In this document: one piece after another, positions 38,561 to 38,639 of the stretch
How positions within the stretch are numbered: position 1 is the first letter of the stretch
Layout of the letters: the number at the start of each line of letters is the position of its first letter
Origin: Bacillota bacterium
GTDB taxonomy: Bacteria > Bacillota > Clostridia > Acetivibrionales > JAMNYG01
DNA: 38,639 nucleotides
NCBI GenBank assembly: GCA_023622945.1
Contig: JAMNYG010000200.1
Location: 1-38,639, forward strand
Direction of reading: 5' to 3'
Position numbers and translations under genes: made by a program
The notes under the pieces: model-generated
What the model saw: only the letters and a program-made list of their open reading frames with translations
Databases searched by the model: none
What the model was told of the DNA's origin: nothing

Positions 38561-38639
38561 ATGAACACCAGGGTGATTACCGGGTCCGGGAGGCTCGGAA
38601 TTTTATGCATCCTGCTGATGGCTCTGCTGATATTTACAG
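38561..38639 (+). CDS. Truncated 5' end of the next gene, N-terminal hydrophobic segment (MNTRVITGSGRLGILCILLMALLIFT...)
   Basis: AGGAGG upstream of ATG 38561; runs off the window. Confidence 0.5.
   Translation, partial: MNTRVITGSGRLGILCILLMALLIFT

Noticed and set aside
1-38639. CRISPR arrays, tRNA/rRNA genes, prophage or toxin-antitoxin modules
   Set aside because: Looked for regularly spaced repeats, tRNA-like cloverleafs and phage or toxin motifs; none found.

Overview
The window is a clostridial (Firmicutes-like) chromosomal segment, with all main genes on the + strand. About 0.5-16.9 kb is the S10-spc-alpha ribosomal protein super-operon: rpsJ to rplQ, including secY, adk, map, a KOW-domain protein, infA, the short rpmJ that the ORF track misses, and rpoA. 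ecfA1-ecfA2-ecfT follow. A ROK / PIG-L deacetylase / ROK cassette then sits before truA and rplM-rpsI. About 26.0-33.0 kb is the accessory region and the main point of interest. It holds a DUF5305-like membrane protein, two DUF1102/camelysin-like secreted proteins that look like paralogs, a SipW/ER-type signal peptidase I with an extra extracytoplasmic domain, and a NarL/DesK-type histidine kinase with a LuxR-type response regulator. Two copies of the same ~100-nt structured RNA lie in front of the second secreted-protein gene (29351-29452) and in front of the kinase gene (30529-30628). Each copy has a stem with compensatory changes, a possible pseudoknot, a closing helix that overlaps the terminator, and an intrinsic terminator. 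This looks like a riboswitch or other cis-regulatory RNA of a class I cannot name. A separate long-range RBS-sequestering structure precedes the first secreted-protein gene. The window ends with an amidohydrolase, tsaE-tsaB-rimI, and an ECF sigma / anti-sigma / bactofilin-like operon. All family calls come from reading motifs by eye; no database searches or folding calculations were run.
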